Part shown: piece after piece, positions 39,517 through 50,094 of the stretch
Numbering within the stretch: position 1 is the first letter of the stretch
Layout: every line of letters begins with the position of its first letter
DNA from: Stichopus chloronotus
Lineage: Eukaryota; Echinodermata; Holothuroidea; Aspidochirotida; Stichopodidae
Reading direction: 5' to 3'
Assembly: GCA_021234535.1 (NCBI GenBank)
Contig: CM037833.1
Location: forward strand, 19,288,433-19,352,432
DNA length: 64,000 nt
Program-made: the position numbers and the translations under genes
The notes under the pieces: model-generated
The model's database searches: none
Told to the model about the DNA's origin: nothing
Seen by the model: the letters and a program-made list of their open reading frames with translations, nothing else

Positions 39517-39893
39517 TGCAACATTCAAACCTCTCCCTAATTACTTACATCAGTTGATGGTACTCCAGGAGGAGGAGTTTGAAAAAAAATTATATTTAGA
39601 CCATACTTACAACAACATTAACAAAACAATAGTACTTTTTTGAGGGTTCCAAAAGCGTGATTTCTTATGGCTTTATTGTACGACAGCAATTTTAGTCTCA
39701 TTTGTACACCAAACCCACACCATTACAGAAGCAATCTCAATTTTTAAATGACTTAATGTTATTGTCTTCTGCATTTTAGAGATCACAATTAAAGTTCACA
39801 TGAAATGGAAAAAACAAAAGAAAAAAGTCTTTAAGAAATATGCCATTAAAAAATCATAGAGATCAGCTTTAAGCATAGATTACAGAGTTTGTT
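39517..39893 (-). repeat. Inverted unit of the mini-exon array
   Basis: This segment is the reverse complement of an intron/mini-exon unit and is most like the interval 37980-38370. The core on the minus strand (39549-39581) reads QTPPPGVPSTD before a GTAAGT donor. Its acceptor is lost: the TTTTTAG-plus-codons part is replaced by a T-run. Plus-orientation unit sequence resumes right after it, so a single unit was flipped inside the array. Confidence 0.8.
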
Positions 39894-40157
39894 TGTCCTT
39901 CCCATGTAAACTTTGATTTGTGTCTCAAAAATGTCGAAAAAATCAAACAAATTCATACATTTTCTCAAGAAATTACATTGTTAAATGGAGAGTGTTCCTG
40001 AAAAAGTGTATATGACGTGAAAATGAGAATAAACTTAATTTAGTTACTTTCTACTATTAAACGATGAGGAAAAACGCTTTTGTAATCCCCCAAAAGTACT
40101 GTTGTCATTGTTAAGGTTGTTGTAATTATTGTCTAATTTCATTTTGGAAAATGTTAG

Positions 40158-40202
40158 AGTTCAGGGGATCAAACTCCTCCTCCTGGAGTACCATCAGCTA
40201 AT
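40158..40202 (+). CDS. Proline-rich mini-exon 8
   Basis: Acceptor ATGTTAG, 45 nt, donor GTAAGT. It encodes SSGDQTPPPGVPSAN in phase 0. It lies beyond the inverted unit and before the TTAA-flanked MITE. Confidence 0.5.
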
Positions 40203-40336
40203 GTAAGTATTTAGAGAGAGGTTTGAATGTTTGTTTTTCATAGGTTTACCACATGATACTCTATGTTTATAATTAAACAAACTCTAAACTATGCTTAAAG
40301 ATGATCTCTATGATTTTTTTATGGCATATTTCGTAA

Positions 40337-40683
40337 AGGGAAATAAGGCGTTTCTTTCACAGGAAACAATCATATTTTTAAAACCAATGTTTGTGGACAT
40401 AGAAGGATAGATTTTTTTCAAAATACGCATGGACAGTAGCCTTCTTTTCAAAATATAAGTTTCTCTCAGATAGAAATTCAGTTATTTGTTGCTCAACAAT
40501 AATTTCTTCACCCAAACTTTTCAAAGTTCACATGATGCATTTTCCATTACTCATCACATGCATAATGTTTTGAAGAGATGACGCTTTTGCAGATGTTTAT
40601 TGATCAGACTGAATGGTTTAACACTGATTAAAGCCATTTTCTTTGCATGCCATGTTGGTATATTCTAAACGCCCTATTTCCCT
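40337..40683. mobile_element. TTAA-flanked MITE (piggyBac-like) inside an array intron
   Basis: Terminal inverted repeats AGGGAAATAAGGCGTTT and AAACGCCCTATTTCCCT (one mismatch) bound a 347-bp insert. The flanks are GTAA (40333-40336) and TTAA (40684-40687). The empty site can be read in the paralogous unit near 38062-38075 (ATTTCTTAAAGACTTC), which shows precise insertion at TTAA with one later substitution. TTAA duplication is typical of piggyBac. No open frame is present, so it is non-autonomous. Confidence 0.85.
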
Positions 40684-40964
40684 TTAAAGACTTCTCTTTT
40701 TGGTTATGTCCGTCTCTGTTAACTTTAATTGTGATCTCTAAAATGCAGAAGACAATCAAATTAATTCATACATTTCTTCAGGATATTAAATTTAAAAATT
40801 GAGATTGCTTCTGTAATGGTGTAGATTTAATGTAAAAATGAGACTAAAATTGCTTTCACACAATAAAACGATAAGAAATCACGCTTTTGGAACCCTCAAA
40901 AATAACTGTTGCTATTGACAATGTTGTTTTAATTATGGTATCAATTTCATTTTTGAAATTTTAG

Positions 40965-41009
40965 AGTGTAGAGGATCAAACTCCTCCTTCTGGAGTACCA
41001 TCAACTGAT
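40965..41009 (+). CDS. Proline-rich mini-exon 9
   Basis: Acceptor ATTTTAG, 45 nt, encoding SVEDQTPPSGVPSTD in phase 0. The donor is the weaker GTAATT. It is the last unit before the TA-rich microsatellite, so the array may once have continued to the right. Confidence 0.45.
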
Positions 41010-41026
41010 GTAATTAATTAGGAAGA

Positions 41027-41275
41027 AGTATATATATATATATATATACATATATATATACATATATATATACATATTATATACATATATATATACATAT
41101 ATATATACATATATATATACATATATATATACATATATATAGACAGATATATATAATATAACATATATATATACATATATATAATATATATATACATATT
41201 CATAGATAAGATATATAAGATATATATTATATTATATATATATATATTATATATATATATCTCTTCTCTATCTCT
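41027..41275. repeat. (TA)n / (ATATATAC)n microsatellite
   Basis: About 250 bp of TATATA and ACATATATATAT repeats with minor interruptions. The 61-codon Tyr/Ile/Met frame on the minus strand is a product of the repeat. It separates the mini-exon array from the Penelope-like element. Confidence 0.95.
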
Positions 41276-41389
41276 TCTATATATTTTCTCTAAATCACTT
41301 CTCTCTTATATCTATAATATGCTCCTTGAACCCTCTGTTACAAATATGACAATTTTGAAGCACAAACATTTAACAAGAATAGGTGTACA

Positions 41390-41417
41390 TTTCGGACCCG
41401 CCTGTGTCCTTCTTCAG
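41390..41417 (-). ncRNA. Hammerhead-ribozyme-like motif of the Penelope-like element
   Basis: The minus strand reads CTGAAGA, then a hairpin with arms GGAC and GTCC, then GAAA. This matches the hammerhead core CUGANGA, stem II, GAAA. GTAC sequences flank both sides and could pair. Penelope-like elements are known to carry hammerhead motifs in their terminal regions, which fits the position 3' of the GIY-YIG region. An extra A before stem II and an unverified cleavage-site stem make activity uncertain. Confidence 0.4.
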
Positions 41418-41530
41418 TACAAACTATATTGAAACAATTTTCAAAAACAACATGGAACTGCACCACGCCCATGTGCAGCGCGCGCTCTAACAACGCAACA
41501 ATATACAATCAGTGTGTTACGCGTCCCAAT

Positions 41531-42308
41531 TTAGTTTGTGTTACTTATCATTATCACCCCTCCCCCATCCCAAACAGAGGGAAAATCACTTAACAACCCA
41601 AGGTCTTTATTTAGACCATTGGAATGAGTGGATAATTTAATTATCCACTTACTCTCCGCTCTTAACCTTTTTGTCACCGAAGAGTAGCCGTTACCTAGTA
41701 AAATGCATTTCAAGTTGGAAAGTGAATGATTATGTTCGCCGCTGTAATGCTTGGGTACAGGGTAGCCCAAAGACTCATCCTGTATTTTTTTTTGTGATTA
41801 TTAAACCTTAGTCTAAATTTATTGCCTGTCTGGCCAACATAGTTAGCTTTATTACATATGTTGCAGCATAATAAGAAGACTACATTAGGAGTATCACAAT
41901 CAAGGGGAGAGGGCCGAATGTTATATGTAGTGCCAGGAGGGGTGAACGTTCATCAGTGACAATGAAACGACAAACTTGACATCTGGGTTTGCCACACTTT
42001 TTGTTACCTGTGTTTCTCGTGGTGGGAAGAATGGAGGATGTAAGAAGGGACTTGAGGTTAGGTGGCTGTCGTCTAGCAGTGAACGGAGGATCATTAAAAA
42101 GATCTGAGATTGAGTGATCTGATTGAAGGATACTGAAATCCGAACGAATACATTGATGTAGACCCTCGGTTTTAGATGAATAATCAAAGACAAGAGGAAT
42201 TCGACAGTTTTTTACTTTGGGCTTGTAGGACAGTAGTTCGTTCCTACGGTGAATGGAAGCTTTGTTTATCCCCTCCCTGATAACATGTAGAGGGGTAGTC
42301 ACAATCAA
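41531..42308 (-). pseudogene. Penelope-like linker and GIY-YIG endonuclease fragment
   Basis: The open frame 41880-42308 holds the linker (IREGINKASIHRRNELL, PLVFDYSS, PPNLKSLL, CGKPRCQVC). The GIY-YIG core (ICNKANYVGQTG, FRLRFNNHKK) follows in another frame. The C-terminal part is in the frame 41531-41770 (HYSGEHNHSLSNL, RAESKWIIKLST). At least two frameshifts separate the parts. The gene is defective. Confidence 0.85.
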
Positions 42309-42735
42309 GTAAGAATTCTGTCAGATTGCTGACATGCTTATCATATTCATTCTCCGTAGAGCAGATGCGTTTAATCCTAATACATTGGGAGTATACGATT
42401 GATCTTTTTAAACTAATATGGTGGGAACTGCTAAAATCAAGGAAACCATGTGTGTCAGTAGGTTTGCAATAAAGAGTAGTTGATAGGGTTCCATTGTGTA
42501 ACTTAACCAGTACGTCAAGAAAAGGAATTTCCTTGTCAGAACAGTCAAAAGTGAATTTGATGGAATGGTGAAAAGAATTACAATAAGATATAAAGGAATG
42601 TAAAGCAGGTTTGCCGTGAGGCCAAATGAAAAAGAAATCATCAATATATCTATAGTAATGTAACGGTTGTATAGGGTACCCAGCCCAAACATTTGATTTT
42701 CGTTTAATCCAGTGACAAAGAGGTATTTGGAGATC
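42285..42735 (-). pseudogene. Penelope-like RT fragment
   Basis: The frame carrying YRYIDDFFFIW continues through a region ending EFLLDCDYP before a frameshift. Only the palm C box onwards is present; earlier RT boxes are lost at the truncated 5' end near 42735. The catalytic Asp pair in YIDD is intact. Confidence 0.85.
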
Positions 42736-42739
42736 ATTG

Positions 42740-43525
42740 CGATGTTAACATTATCGCTTTATTCATAAGAATCAAGCACGCACTTTCAAGTTCTTAAGAC
42801 AAACGGCTTACTTGACCAGTGATCGAAATAAAATCACTGAACAATAATACAAACATGTTTTTTTAATTGAGATGCCAGTCAAGTTTCGGTTGCATAACTA
42901 ATTTTATCCAAATTAGTCCAAATAATACAATGTACCCTTCCATCATACTCATACGTTTGTTAGTAGGAAATCTAATGGACATCGTGCCCTGTTGTAATGT
43001 TAGGCCATGTCTCTGAAAACTACCTATATACAGCTTCGATACTAATGAAGGTTTCTCACTTCGTAGGAGTTGGAGGAAATATCAGATGTGTGGCATTGTT
43101 TTCTACAGCGACGGAGTAATCATTCAGCCAAGAGGTGGTCCCTCATGACCAACCGAAAGACATAAACGTCACCCATTTTACCTTTCCCACCAATTTATTT
43201 TAACCGCGCATTTTCCTTTTAGCTTTTTTTTATCCAATTATTACAGTAGCTACAATAGATATAACACATAGATTGGATAGTGCTAAGGCGTTTATGTATT
43301 CATCAAAATGCTCAAACGACGGTATATGCCGACTTTATTCTGAGCAATGTCAAAACACTAAAATCTAAACAAAAATGCTACTATTGGAAATTGGACACTT
43401 TGCAGTCTACGTCGTATTTTAGGCTAAATAGGTGGTGGGCCGATGGTCTAGAAGTGCTTTATTTCTTGACTTCCGTAGTCCCCCCCCAAATTGAGAAGTA
43501 CTTAAAAGTTTCATAGATACATTAA
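42740..43525. other. Gene-poor intergenic stretch
   Basis: No gene is recognised. The 78-codon frame at 43280-43516 shows no domain. Confidence 0.4.
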
Positions 43526-43529
43526 AAAT

Positions 43530-44060
43530 GATGTCCTGAAACATAATATACATGTTCCCACTTTCAAAAGTTGCACATTTATGAGTATTTAGGCAAAATA
43601 TGATATTTTGGTTGCTAAGGACAATTTTCCCTGGCAACAGTAGTAAAGCAAACTAAAAACACAAAATGAAAACTTCAGATTGTTTAAATAGGCTTTCCTA
43701 GATGACAATGACACATAATATACATGTCCCCAGTTTCAAAAGTTGCACATTTGTGAGTATTTAGGGGAACATGATATTTTGGTTCCTAAGGACAATTTTC
43801 CCTAGCAATGGTAGTAAAGCAAACTAAAAACACAAAATGAGAACTTCAGATTGTTTAAATAGGCTTTCCTAGATGACAATAACACATAATATATATGTTC
43901 CCAGTTTCAAAAGTTGCACATTTGTAGGTATTTAGGCAAAATATGATATTTTGGTTCCTAAGGACAATTTTCCCTAGCAATGGTAGTAAAGCAAACTAAA
44001 AACACAAAATGAAAACTACAGATTGTTTAAATAGGCTTTTTTAGATGATAATGACACATG
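43530..44060. repeat. Three-copy tandem repeat, 171-172-bp unit
   Basis: The block TTTCAAAAGTTGCACATTT starts at 43562, 43734 and 43905. Each copy contains GATATTTTGGTT, GACAATTTTCCCT and AAACACAAAATGA blocks. A fourth copy decays after about 44060. No coding potential is apparent. Confidence 0.85.
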
Positions 44061-44395
44061 TTAATGACTTTTCAAGAGAAATCACCAATCTTGAGGAAAA
44101 GAGACACATGTAATTTTAGTTGCTATGGTCTGCAATGTCCTTAGCAACAGGTTACTCTGAAGTTACGACCTCCACTTGGCACCCAAAATCTGTCACTACA
44201 ACATCACTAATTCCAAGGATTTTGCATCTTGCAACTAAGAATTGGTGGTACATTACTATGGCATTTGAGCCTCTCCCCCACCCCCATCCTCCTCTTCTCC
44301 TAACTCCTGCCTTAAAATGCATTATGCAATGCACTATTTCTTGAGAGTCGACTTACATCATATCTATTTACTTTGAATATAATACATCGCTCTAA
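44061..44395. other. No recognised gene
   Basis: Unique-looking sequence with a C-rich patch around 44271-44300. Open frames on both strands are short and lack domains. Confidence 0.35.
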
Positions 44396-44399
44396 AAAA

Positions 44400-44900
44400 T
44401 AATCTGTTGCAAAGCATGACAAGATGATGGCATCCCGGTGTCTCGACTGTTTGAGAGAAATGCTGCTCCTCTTCAAATCTGAAAAGATATGGAATGAAAA
44501 TGTTATTAGATATTATTTTTACTTGCAAGTGTAGTCTTGAGAGTCTACTTACAGAACATGCACTTACTTTGAAACAAATGCACTCTTCTAATCTGCCTCA
44601 ATACATGACAAGATGATGGCATCCTGGTGGATCCACTGTTTGAGAGAAATGCTCCTCCTCTTCAAATCTGAAAAGATATGGAATAAAGAAAAATTATAAG
44701 ATATGATTTCTATTTGGAAATATAGTTTTTAGAGTCTGCTAACAGAATAGATACTTACTTTGAATGTATTATATCCCTCTCAAACCTGCCTCAATCCGTG
44801 AAAAGATGATGGTATGCAGGTGTCCCATTGTTTGAGAAAAATTTTGCCCCTCTTCAAATCTGAGAAGATAAAAGTGTTATAAGATGTGATTTTTCATCTG
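44400..44900 (-). repeat. Three-copy tandem repeat, about 190-bp unit, with splice-like signals
   Basis: The word AAGATGATGG starts at 44421, 44610 and 44803. On the minus strand each unit has an acceptor-like TCTTTTCAG or TCTTCTCAG, then TTTGAAGAGG and TCAAACA blocks. A GTAAGT or GTAAAT site lies about 100 nt later. The reading frame is not kept consistently: stops occur in units 2 and 3. These could be duplicated 3' exons or UTR pieces of the minus-strand gene at 45182-47150, or a noncoding repeat. Confidence 0.6.
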
Positions 44901-45181
44901 TAAATGTAGCTATATGCTAATGGTTTCCACTTGACAGTTCCATCCTCAATTTTAGTATCATTCAAAGCATGCATGACATTGCAATTGATGAAAAATAATT
45001 ACTATGAAATACTTCACTTACCATATGCACAAAGCACAGTGGGAAAGATAAGGAAGAATTTTAGTCCAGTGAACGCTCACAGTTTTAAATATGCTAAAAT
45101 TCTCTATATTCAAAATTCTTCACATGTATGTTAAATAACAAGATGCAAGCTTTCATTGGTGCATTGGGACATTTTTTTAAA

Positions 45182-47150
45182 TCACTCCAAAGTCAATACT
45201 CCCTCGGCAATATTCTCTTCTACAATGTTACTATTTTTTCCTATCCTCAAAAATTTTGTGTAATTCTGATAGCAGGACAGTTGGTATCTCACTTCAATGG
45301 CAACAAGATCTTTATCCCAGATGTCCAACAGAAGCATTTCATCATTCCTCTCAGTTGCAGCTTTTAACAAAAGCCCTGCTGTTGTTGTCTCACACTGAAT
45401 AAGTTTTTCTTTCTTCCTCTTTCTGCTATAACCTTCCACTATAAATTTGTCTTCCTTGCATATGATGCATATGATGGGACGAACATGGCTACTTCTTAAT
45501 GGCTGTTTCATGTCATATCCTTTACCTGACCGTGATGTTCGAACCTTCTTACTTGCTGGTTCCTTGCCTGTTTCACATTCTGTCACTCCTTTTCTCTGGA
45601 GAGGTCTCCGCTTTGCAGCTGCAATTATAAAAAAAAAAAAAAAAATACCAACGTTCATTCTTCAATCTAACTTGCATGCAAGACTTCAAAGTTTCAAACA
45701 GTTCATGTTTACCACACACTAGCATCAAAATAAAAGTGAAACTTTGTAACAATTTTGCAATACCTATTTACAGTGGTGTATATGAAAACTATAGTATTAC
45801 AGCTGGTGTGTATAATTGCATGGGCTGCATTCTAGGAGAACTTGGCACTGGAACTTTTCTGAGCATGTTTCATTAATCTGACTGACACAAAAATTCAGAA
45901 GCTGGCAATGTGACATAATCTAAAACCAATGGTCAGGGAGAGAAAGAGGGTGAATTCCTTTTTATCTAAGATACAGCAGCAAGAAACTTGTTATTATGGT
46001 AACAAGCCCTCTCTGTAATCAGCAACTGGTGTAATAAGTAATAAGATGTGTCTTGATCTCTACTGCCCATTTATAAATAGAATCATGGACAGTATGAGTG
46101 TGGTTGAAAAAGTGATATTTAAGAAGCTTTTCTACCAGAGACATTACAGTATTCATGTTCCATGATGTATTTAAATGTGAAACCACGTCGGCACTTTGAA
46201 GTGTTGCAGTCTAAAATTTTAACTTTTTTACCAAGGGCCGTCATCGGGGTCGTGTGTGTGGGTAGAGATAGTGTGAATACACTCCGAGCATAAATTCCTT
46301 ATAAAATGCTTCTGAACTGACTGTGGGTCCCTGTAAGTTGCCTGTAACATATTGCAACTTGCATGCTAAGGCTTGGCCAGAATTCAGCGCAGTTGATGTA
46401 TTGTATGCCTGTCATGACCAAGCTCATTCACGTCTACAAAATAACGTTTTTAGAGAACTGGTATATGGCATATTCGTTGTGTAGTTCTAGCCTAGGCCTG
46501 AATGTAACTTAAACCCACCGTATAACATTTCCATTGATTTCTCATAATCATGTAAGTTCTGAATGAGGCGAAGAACACTCTCACTATAATCTCTCCATTG
46601 TATCATTGTGTAATTTTGGACAGTGCTCAGTATTCAAATCATGTACTGTAATAATTATTGTCAGGCTTACCTCAACGACTTGAACAATGGATGCACTTTA
46701 GACGAAGCTGAAACTTTGCTGTAGCGTAAGCCTAGGTGTAGGGCGTAGACCTAAACATTTGTAGTCTCCTGCACAGCCTACCTTTAAGTTATTTTGAATC
46801 TCTCATTTGGGCATAGCAAGGAATGTCAAATTACCTTTCTGCAAATAATCTGTCTTTCGTTTCTCTGCTCTCTGGATCCTGTCCTTTTTGGTGAACTTCG
46901 AATAACATTCTCTGTGATAGCCGGAGTACGAACTAACGATGTGCAACTCGAGATACCGGTTGAGCGAAATGTCTGGAGAAAGTGACATTTGGTGTATCAT
47001 ATTTCTGACAGTTTCGGCAGCTCTACCTTCAGGCTCATTCCAAGTAAAAGCAAAATGTTTGAACTTTTCCCAGCTAACGTGGGAAAAGGGCACAAGTCCT
47101 CCTTTCCTTGAGGAAACGTGCATACAACACCTATTTTGATCCGTACTCAT
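45182..47150 (-). CDS. Two-exon gene, 250-residue protein with two Cys/His modules
   Basis: Exon 1 is 47150 to 46835 (donor GTAATT, phase 1). Exon 2 is 45618 to 45182 (acceptor ATAATTGCAG, stop TGA). The 1216-bp intron joins in frame to make an Ala codon. I chose ATG at 47150 because an upstream in-frame TAG closes the frame. Module 1 has Cys8, Cys9 and GYHRECYSKFT (His79, Cys82). Module 2 has CIIC (156-159) and RYQLSCYQNYT (Gln218, Cys221). The modules look like duplicates, possibly zinc-binding, with His replaced by Gln in the second. A basic linker (residues 106-148) could be nuclear. I recall similar Cys/His architectures in uncharacterised invertebrate proteins but cannot verify this. 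It may be a truncated member of a longer family. Confidence 0.62.
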
Positions 47151-47169
47151 CGGTAACGAAGGACTCAAA

Positions 47170-49500
47170 TCGCTCTAATACTACCCATGAAATCGCGGGT
47201 ACACGAGCATATTATCGAAGTGTTAAGAATTTGCTTTCTTGACGTAGGTCATGTGGTATGTGAGCTGATCTGCCATTGGTTGTTGATATGAAATATTGCG
47301 CAATCTTTTCTCTCGTTCATGAACGGTTCAGACGGATATTAAGCCTAATATTGCATCAAATATCTAAAAAATGTGCAACTTTTGCGCTTGGGAACAAGTG
47401 ATTCCATGTTTGTTGTACTTTTAACAATTTTCAGTTATTTTATCAGTACTTCCCTGAGGGGGATCACGAAACAACAGAATATCAGGCCTTGGCCCACCGT
47501 CTAAAAGATTAACTTACATACAAAGGCAACTTTAACCGGGCTAAATATATGTGTAAATACATGCTAGTTAATTAGAGTTAGGTACGTCAGTGCAGTGCTT
47601 GCAAGTACCGTGCCTTGGGAGTGGAGGTGAAGTGACGTTAATGTACCCGATTACAGTACCTTAGTATGTATTTGTTCATTGTAGCATGTTTGGACATTAT
47701 TTAAAAGGTAACGCTGTGACAATAGTAATCTCATTTTGAAAGAACGGCCGTACTTGCATTTCTATCCTTACTCTTGCCTAATGTTTCACTGTTAGGTATT
47801 GTTAGTTTAATGCTTTGTTAATTTAATCATATTTGATGTCATATTACGATGTACATAAACGTATGAAAATCTTGATTGAATGAAAGCTAATACAGAATCA
47901 GGGTAATGAAATTTAAATCAGTAGAAGTTTAATGTAATATGCATGTTTACTAGGTCATATAATGATTATAGTATGGATCGCTACGAAATAAATATTTTAG
48001 TGAAAGATAAAAATAATAGTATTTACCCATTCAGTGAAAGTAATATCCTCTGCCCTGTTTTTCTCTCTTTGTTGGTGACAGCTATATTTGTCCACGAATA
48101 ATCACATTACTGTTTAACTATTGCGTAACTGCCCCACAATACTTGATTTGGATATTTTTGTGAGGACAATGGGATGTGTCACTCCCTGTCTCTCCAAATA
48201 CTGGCAAAATATTGGGGAACCATGCCCCTTTTTTGCTTCTCCTTTTTCATGACGGTTTCTGTAAAAAATGGTTTGTTGTCAACATAAAAAACAACATAAT
48301 ACACAACATAGTTGAAGTGGCATTATTGCATGTCTTACAAATTCTTTCCGTAGTGAAATATTGATTTATTATTGCAACAACAGATACCTTAAGACCTGGT
48401 TTACTTACTGGTTTACAATCATCTGGTTATAATACTTCCCTGTTCAAGGAAGAAGCATAAACAGTACACCTCTTCCATAATAATAAAAAGTATCTGCCGT
48501 AATCGTCCTCAAATACAACCATACCCTCTTGTACCAGTAATTTTCTTTCCTAAAGGCAATTCCGCATTCCACAACTACTTAACTTGTTCTTGTAAATTTG
48601 CAAAGATTAACGTAGGGCATACTTTTTTTTCACCTTGGAGTTTGAAATAACCGAAGGTCTGATACTATAACAAGGTTTCCTCTGAGTTAAAATGCTATCA
48701 GCTAGGGTTGGGCGGTAGCGGTAGATCCGACACCGGCAATGATACCGGCTGCAGAGCGGATTTCGGTACTAGAGCAGGTACATTCCACGCGAACATGTGC
48801 TTTTCTAAAATTTTAACTTCAAAAAATAAGTAATAAATTGATCTACTCAAACATGTATCCAAAGTCACCCCTGCACCTTGAATCCTTAGAGAAAGTTGAA
48901 GTAAAATCATTTATGTTGTTAAACTTGGCCTTTTGTCTAATGCACGCTCTATATTTTTTAATTTATAGTAAAAGAAATGATAAAATGTTTCCGCAAGATT
49001 CTACGCTCTGCCTACCCTACGTTCAATATTAATTGGGAAAATATAACTCAGGCCTTCAAACGCAATTTTTCTGCAAAGTGACTTCGAATCGCGTTCAGCT
49101 TAGATTTCTGCAATACTGAAAACTTTTCCTCATAAAAGCAGAGAAATCCTGAGAAACAAATTTTAGCAAATATTGATGTACAGAACATATCAAGCTGCTT
49201 TGTGGAAAAGTTGACAAAATTACGATGGCCGACATACGTTATCTCCAAACTTTATTTCTAACATTGCAATAACCTTAGGCACTTAGGCTATAACGTTGCT
49301 GTGCTAGGTAAGTCAGCTGCGGAACAGTGTCGCATATAATAAAGCAAAACTATACGCGGTCGATACAAAGTTATCCTAACATCTAAATAGCTTTAAAAAG
49401 TTATTGTTTCATTGAAATATACTGCATATTTGTTATTATAAATTAATTTGATAAAGTTCTGGCACTCTTCATAGGAGTGTCGTGATAGCGGGCATTATTG
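47170..49500. other. Gene-poor stretch upstream of the minus-strand gene
   Basis: It should contain the promoter of the gene starting at 47150, but no TATA box or other motif stands out. A TAGGGTTGGGCGGTAGCGGTA stretch near 48702-48722 resembles a transposon terminus, but no matching inverted end was found. No other gene is seen. Confidence 0.4.
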
Positions 49501-49508
49501 AATCTTAG

Positions 49509-49657
49509 CTGTCACAGGCCAAAAACCATTTGTTGGATGCAAACCACGGATCTTTCTGATACATGTAATATCACCAGGAACAGATGTTTTGGATTTTAGT
49601 GAGCCTGAGGTACATCTCGTGCGGGACGATGTTGTTTCCATCGAGTCTAGAGGCCAG
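49509..49657 (+). CDS. Orphan candidate internal exon
   Basis: An AG at 49507-49508 is followed by 149 nt open in one frame, then CAG and a GTAAGG donor. The 49 full codons encode a mixed hydrophobic and charged segment (VTGQKPFVGCKPRIFLIHV ... VHLVRDDVVSIESRGQ) that looks protein-like. The acceptor's pyrimidine tract is poor and no partner exon was found. I do not recognise the family. An overlapping 61-codon minus-strand frame is less exon-like. Confidence 0.33.
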
Positions 49658-49659
49658 GT

Positions 49660-50086
49660 AAGGAGGTCATTGGACTCCACCTCCCTAGTCTCACACCTTT
49701 ATTCCTATCAAGGATCGAAACTGTACAACGAAAATCCGTAGTCTATTGTAGTCTAATGTTGACACTTGCTCTGTGCTTCAGAAATATCACCCCAATATAA
49801 AAAAAAAGACTACTAATTAGTCATTACGTACTACGCAGGCCAATATATTATGTACCTCAAAGATTATATCTCGAGTGTCTTATCTTTCTAGAAGGTATGT
49901 CACTAATTTGTTATTCAAAGCAGCTTCCTGTTCAGAGTCGAGTCTTATGAAAAAAATTCCACTTTCCTATTAGCTTCAATCAAGTCTTAAGTGAAGTTTA
50001 TGCAGCAAATGTAAGCAGCTTTGGTTGAGGCCAATGGGAAAAAGAAAAAAAAAAAACAATTACTAACAGGAGGATAAGAGGGTTAT
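49660..50086. other. No recognised gene
   Basis: Short unique-looking sequence with an A-run near 50047-50056. A GGAGGT...ACCTCC inverted pair at about 49660-49684 is the only local structure. Confidence 0.35.
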
Positions 50087-50094
50087 GCTGTGAC

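Larger units (their letters stand above)
36950..41015 (+). repeat. Tandem array of about 435-bp intron/mini-exon units
   Basis: The unit repeats eight times in plus orientation and once inverted. Exon-like cores start at 37016, 37451, 37890, 38328, 38781, 39198, 40158 and 40965. Each unit has an intron-like part (blocks such as TTTGGAATTAAACAAACT and GTAAACTTTAATTTG), a TTTTTAG acceptor, a core of 36-48 nt rich in CCT codons, and a GTAAGT-type donor. The array is cut on the left by the repeat ending at 36945 and on the right by a microsatellite. Cores are better conserved in frame than the introns, which suggests coding selection. Host gene and product are unknown to me. Confidence 0.88.
41330..42735 (-). 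mobile_element. Degenerate, 5'-truncated Penelope-like retroelement
   Basis: On the minus strand the order is RT palm with YIDD (42638-42649), an RT thumb-like part (IPFLDVLVKLHNGTL), a linker with CGKPRCQVC (about 41968-42000), and a C-terminal GIY-YIG endonuclease with NYVGQTG (about 41824-41844) and an RAESKWIIKL-like end (about 41650). RT plus GIY-YIG is the hallmark of Penelope-like elements. Frameshifts near 42285 and 41790 and the missing N-terminal RT make it inactive. A hammerhead-like motif lies in the 3' noncoding part at about 41390-41417. Confidence 0.88.

Noticed and set aside
41018..41203. 61-codon Tyr/Ile/Met-rich frame
   Set aside because: It is a direct translation of the TA-rich microsatellite.
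48702..48780. Possible transposon end TAGGGTTGGGCGGTA
   Set aside because: It resembles hAT-type termini, but no inverted partner or target duplication was found nearby.
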